Assembly: GCA_947466165.1 (NCBI GenBank)
Contig: CANIDW010000047.1
Location: 1-8,879, forward strand
Direction: 5' to 3'
From: Comamonadaceae bacterium
Lineage (GTDB): Bacteria > Pseudomonadota > Gammaproteobacteria > Burkholderiales > Burkholderiaceae_C
Length of the DNA: 8,879 nt
A model generated the notes under the pieces. That model was not told where the DNA came from. It saw only the letters and a list, made by a program, of their open reading frames with translations, and made no database searches. Position numbers and translations under genes: made by a program. Below are positions 6,424 to 8,879 of the stretch, one piece after another (within the stretch, counting starts at the first letter, position 1; the number at the start of each line of letters is the position of its first letter).

Positions 6424-7209
6424 TCAAACTCCGTTTTCAGTGTGTTCGCGCTTGAAGCCTTCAGAGGCCGCCATCAGAGCCTGGGTATAGGGTTCATGGA
6501 CGCGGCGCGCCGCCAGATCGTCGGCGGCCGCCATCTCGACGCAGCGCCCGCCTTGCATCACCATCAGGCGACTGCACAAATGCGTCACCACCGCCAGATC
6601 ATGGCTGACCATCACATAGGTCAGTCCGCGGCGCTGGCGCAAATCGTCAAGCAGGTTCAGGACCTCGGCCTGCACAGAGGCGTCCAGCGCCGAAGTGGGT
6701 TCATCCAGCAGCAAAATTTGCGGCTCCAGAATCAGGGCGCGTGCAATCGCCACGCGCTGGCGCTGCCCGCCCGAGAGTTGATGCGGGTAGCGAAAGCGAA
6801 AGCTAGAACCCAAACCCACTTCATCGAGCGCCCGCACAATGCGTGCTTGCTGATCGTCCACCTTGTGGATGATCAGTGGCTCGCTGAGAATGCGGTCCAC
6901 TGTCTGGCGCGGGTGCAATGAACCGTAGGGGTCTTGAAACACGATCTGCACCATGCGGCGGTAAGCCGGGCTGCCGAGCGCAGGCAAAGCAGCTTGGCCC
7001 TGTGCATGAAACAAATTCATGCTGCCGCGCGCCATCGGCACCAGGCCGCAGAGCGCGCGCAGCAAGGTCGATTTGCCGGAGCCCGACTCACCCACAATGC
7101 CAAAGCTCTCACCGGGCTCGACTTGCAGGTTGATGCCATCGACCGCCACAAACGAGCCGAAACTCACCTGCACATCCTGCAAGCGGATACCGACGCCTGA
7201 AGCGCTCAC
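6424..7209 (-). CDS. Peptide/opine/nickel-type ABC importer ATPase, DppF/OppF position
   Basis: From a GTG at 7209 the protein has 261 residues. It is one complete nucleotide-binding domain: Walker A GESGSGKST (40-48), Q-loop Gln92 in FQDPYGSLHP, signature LSGGQ (145-149), Walker B ILLLDE (165-170), D-loop SALD (173-176) and H-loop His203 in VSHDLAVV. The LHPRQTV after the Q-loop and EPYTQALM (239-246) near the end are typical of DppF/OppF/NikE proteins. It ends about 15 residues after that, without the cysteine-containing C-terminal extension of DppF. It would pair with the adjacent ATPase to power import in the cytoplasm. The frame stays open to 7380, but that part shadows the preceding gene. 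The GTG overlaps the previous TGA as GTGA and has GGAG eight bases upstream, so coupled translation is likely. Confidence 0.92.
   Translation of the reverse strand: MSASGVGIRLQDVQVSFGSFVAVDGINLQVEPGESFGIVGESGSGKSTLLRALCGLVPMARGSMNLFHAQGQAALPALGSPAYRRMVQIVFQDPYGSLHPRQTVDRILSEPLIIHKVDDQQARIVRALDEVGLGSSFRFRYPHQLSGGQRQRVAIARALILEPQILLLDEPTSALDASVQAEVLNLLDDLRQRRGLTYVMVSHDLAVVTHLCSRLMVMQGGRCVEMAAADDLAARRVHEPYTQALMAASEGFKREHTENGV
6429..6432 (-). promoter_or_regulatory. Ribosome binding site of the M19 dipeptidase
   Basis: The minus strand reads GGAG, seven bases, then the ATG at 6421. The site lies inside the last codons of the preceding ATPase gene. It favours the ATG over the in-frame TTG at 6427, which would be only one base from this site. 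Confidence 0.65.
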
Positions 7210-8048
7210 AGCAGCCACTCCGCTTGCCTTGACAGGGTTGGCAAAGGCCGAACCGGCTGCCCCAGTTTGGGCAGGCAATGCAAGAGCCCCCGGGTGTAAG
7301 GATGCTGCGCTTGCGACAAACCGCCGGCCTTGAGCTCTTCCACCACGCGCCCGGCGTACATGACCAAAATGCGGTCGCAAAAAGAAGAGACCAGCCGTAA
7401 ATCATGGGACACAAAAATCAGACCCATGCCGCGCTGTGACACCAGCTTGTCCAAAATTGACAGCACCTGCAATTGCACCGTGACATCCAGCGCCGAGGTC
7501 GGTTCGTCGGCGATCAGCAAATCAGGCTGGGGGCACAGCATCATGGCGATCATGGCGCGCTGGCCCATACCGCCCGAGACTTCGTGCGGATACAAACCAA
7601 ACACGCGCTGCGGGTTGTCAATTTGTACTGCTACCAACGCTGCCAGGGTTTCTTCAATGGCTTGCGCACGGCTCATGGGCCGGTGCGCTTGCAAGGTTTC
7701 GACGATTTGCTCGCCGATGGTCATCACCGGATTGAGTGAAAACTTAGGGTCTTGCAGCACCATGGTCATGCGTTTGCCGCGCAGCTCACGCCTTTGCTGC
7801 GGCGAGCAGCTGAGCAAATCAGTCTCACCTAAACGCATGCGAGAGGCGCGCACACGCGCCTCGGGCGGCGTTAAGCCCATGATGGCGCGGCCGGTTTGTG
7901 ATTTGCCCGAGCCCGATTCGCCCACGATACCCAAACGTTCACGGCCCAATGTGAAGCTGACCGACTTGACCGCGTCCACCCAATCGCCGTGACGGTCTGC
8001 AAAAGAGACCTGCAAATCCTGCACGTCCAAGAGCGGCGCTGAGCTCAT
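7206..8048 (-). CDS. Peptide/opine/nickel-type ABC importer ATPase, DppD/OppD position
   Basis: This 280-residue protein is a single nucleotide-binding domain: Walker A GESGSGKSQ (43-51), Q-loop Gln99 in LQDPKFSLNPVMTIG, signature VSGGM (157-161), Walker B LLIADE (177-182), SALD (186-189) and H-loop His215. The FSLNPVMTIGEQI and HPYTRGLL (249-256) segments are typical of DppD/OppD/NikD. Small departures from consensus are Val instead of Leu in the signature, GMGQR instead of the usual GMRQR, and Gln instead of Thr after Walker A. The protein stops about 24 residues after HPYTRGLL, without the C-terminal extension that carries a cysteine cluster in DppD. The ATG overlaps the permease stop as ATGA and has AAGGG six bases upstream (8055-8059). 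It would form a heterodimer with the next ATPase. Confidence 0.92.
   Translation of the reverse strand: MSSAPLLDVQDLQVSFADRHGDWVDAVKSVSFTLGRERLGIVGESGSGKSQTGRAIMGLTPPEARVRASRMRLGETDLLSCSPQQRRELRGKRMTMVLQDPKFSLNPVMTIGEQIVETLQAHRPMSRAQAIEETLAALVAVQIDNPQRVFGLYPHEVSGGMGQRAMIAMMLCPQPDLLIADEPTSALDVTVQLQVLSILDKLVSQRGMGLIFVSHDLRLVSSFCDRILVMYAGRVVEELKAGGLSQAQHPYTRGLLHCLPKLGQPVRPLPTLSRQAEWLL
7218..7221 (-). promoter_or_regulatory. Ribosome binding site of the second importer ATPase
   Basis: The minus strand has GGAG eight bases before the GTG at 7209, inside the end of the preceding ATPase gene. With the GTGA stop-start overlap it decides the start at 7209 over the longer open frame beginning at 7380. 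Confidence 0.6.
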
Positions 8049-8879
8049 TTCACACCCTTGGGGTCAAGCGCATCGCGCAGACCGTCACCCAGTAAATTAA
8101 AAGCCAGGCTGATGAGAAAAATGGCGGCCCCCGGGGCGGCAGCCACCCACCACTGATCGAGCACGTACTGACGACCGGCAGCGATCATGGCACCCCATTC
8201 GGGCATGGGGGGTTGGGCGCCCAGGCCCAGAAAACCCAGACCCGCTGCAGTCAAAATGATGCCCGCCATGTCCAGCGTCACCCGCACAATCACGGACGAC
8301 ACACACAGCGGCATGATGTGGCGGGTAACAATGCGCCAGGGAGACGCGCCCATCAGTTGCACGGAGGCGATGTAGTCGGCGCGGCGAATGCTGAGGGTTT
8401 CGGCGCGCGCAATGCGTGCATAGGGCGGCCAAGAGGTGATGGCAATGGCAATCACCGCGTTTTCAATGCCGGGCCCGAGTGCCGCCACAAAGGCCAAGGC
8501 CAGAATCAGCCGAGGAAAAGCCAAGAAAATATCGGTCACACGCATCAGCACGGCATCGACCCAAGCGCCGGCATAACCCGCCACGGTGCCGACGATCAAG
8601 CCGATCGGTGCCGCCAAAATGGCCACCAGTATCACCACCATCAGCGTGATGCGCGAGCCATACAAGAGCCGGGAGTAAATGTCGCGGCCCTGGTCGTCCG
8701 TGCCCAGCCAGTGCACTGTTGAAGGCGGCAGCAGTCGCGTCTTGACCAGATCGCCTTCGAATGGCGGAAACGGTGCCAGCACCGGCGCAAAAACAGCCAG
8801 CAGCACCAGGAGCAGCACGATGACCAGGCCGCTGACGGCCAGGCGGTTGCGGGCAAAGGTCCGCCAGCCGGCGTACCAA
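8045..8879 (-). CDS. Peptide/opine/nickel-type ABC importer permease, DppC/OppC type (5' end outside the window)
   Basis: The frame is open to the right edge, giving 277 visible residues and a complete C-terminus. The N-terminal part, WYAGWRTFARNRLAVSG, matches the OppC/DppC N-terminal segment (basic helix with RNRLA) just before the first membrane helix. The GTG at 8818 inside that helix is therefore not the start; only a few residues are probably missing. Membrane segments lie at about 14-36, 77-100, 112-133, 138-152, 195-218 and 243-264 of the visible part. Family landmarks are HWLGTDDQGRDIYSR (56-70), the EAA-type cytoplasmic loop ASVQLMGASPWRIVTRHIMP (171-190) that docks the ATPases, and LGLGAQPPMPEWG (217-229). 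It forms the inner-membrane channel with a DppB-type partner expected upstream. Its TGA overlaps the ATG of the first ATPase. Confidence 0.93.
   Translation of the reverse strand, partial: WYAGWRTFARNRLAVSGLVIVLLLVLLAVFAPVLAPFPPFEGDLVKTRLLPPSTVHWLGTDDQGRDIYSRLLYGSRITLMVVILVAILAAPIGLIVGTVAGYAGAWVDAVLMRVTDIFLAFPRLILALAFVAALGPGIENAVIAIAITSWPPYARIARAETLSIRRADYIASVQLMGASPWRIVTRHIMPLCVSSVIVRVTLDMAGIILTAAGLGFLGLGAQPPMPEWGAMIAAGRQYVLDQWWVAAAPGAAIFLISLAFNLLGDGLRDALDPKGVK

Noticed and set aside
5642..6490. Long plus-strand open frame (282 codons) antisense to the dipeptidase
   Set aside because: It has no domain and many His, Gln and Gly residues, and it crosses two well-supported genes; it is a codon-bias shadow.
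7210..7380. N-terminal extension of the second ATPase to 7380
   Set aside because: It shadows the end of the first ATPase gene, has no ABC homology, and a GTG with a good ribosome binding site lies at the GTGA junction.
7330..7992. Plus-strand open frame (220 codons) antisense to the first ATPase
   Set aside because: It is Ser/Thr/Arg-rich with no motif, lying entirely opposite an ABC ATPase with all its motifs.
8045..8818. GTG at 8818 as the start of the permease
   Set aside because: It falls inside the first membrane helix, and the upstream codons to the window edge encode the conserved OppC/DppC N-terminal segment with RNRLA.
6424..8879. Naming the importer as a dipeptide, oligopeptide or nickel transporter (dpp, opp or nik)
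   Set aside because: The permease and ATPases of this family do not reveal the substrate, and the binding protein is outside the window; the neighbouring dipeptidase only makes peptides likely.

Overview
The window looks like an ordinary chromosomal segment of a betaproteobacterium, most likely Burkholderiales/Comamonadaceae (Rhodoferax- or Polaromonas-like). This rests on high GC content, protein style, and two pairings: ychF with an S4-domain gene, and a UbiH-type hydroxylase with a DsbC-type isomerase. The lineage is inferred from gene content, not from a marker gene. Genes are densely packed. No stretch of 300 bases lacks a gene; the longest spacer is the 159 bases between ychF and the MFS gene. 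I see no tRNA, rRNA, CRISPR array, insertion sequence, attachment site or phage gene.

Left part (1-1180, minus strand): the first 26 codons of an S4 RNA-binding-domain protein lie just downstream of a complete ychF, the universal P-loop ATPase. A divergent spacer (1181-1339) separates ychF from a plus-strand 12-helix MFS transporter (1340-2572). The MFS gene's 3' end overlaps by 41 bp the 3' end of a minus-strand MOSC-domain protein (2532-3476).

Middle part (3477-5410): an 18-bp AT-rich gap separates the MOSC gene from a divergent plus-strand pair. The pair is a UbiH/UbiF/COQ6-family FAD hydroxylase, probably for ubiquinone biosynthesis, and a periplasmic DsbC-type disulfide isomerase with a signal peptide and a CGYC active site. 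They probably form one transcript. The DsbC gene then converges on the next operon across a 39-bp spacer with a small GC hairpin.

Right part (5450-8879, minus strand): this is the 3' half of a peptide/opine/nickel-type ABC importer operon. In transcription order it holds a DppC/OppC-type permease (5' end cut by the window edge), a DppD-like ATPase, a DppF-like ATPase and an M19-family dipeptidase. The junctions are ATGA, GTGA and a 2-base gap, so translation is tightly coupled. The layout suggests peptide uptake followed by cytoplasmic cleavage. The partner DppB-type permease and the binding protein, if present, should lie beyond the right edge.

I do not see a new kind of system here. The points most worth a second look are an HTC tripeptide where M19 peptidases normally carry the metal-binding HxD, two importer ATPases that both lack the usual C-terminal extension, a possible leaderless start for the UbiH-like gene, and the MFS/MOSC antisense overlap.
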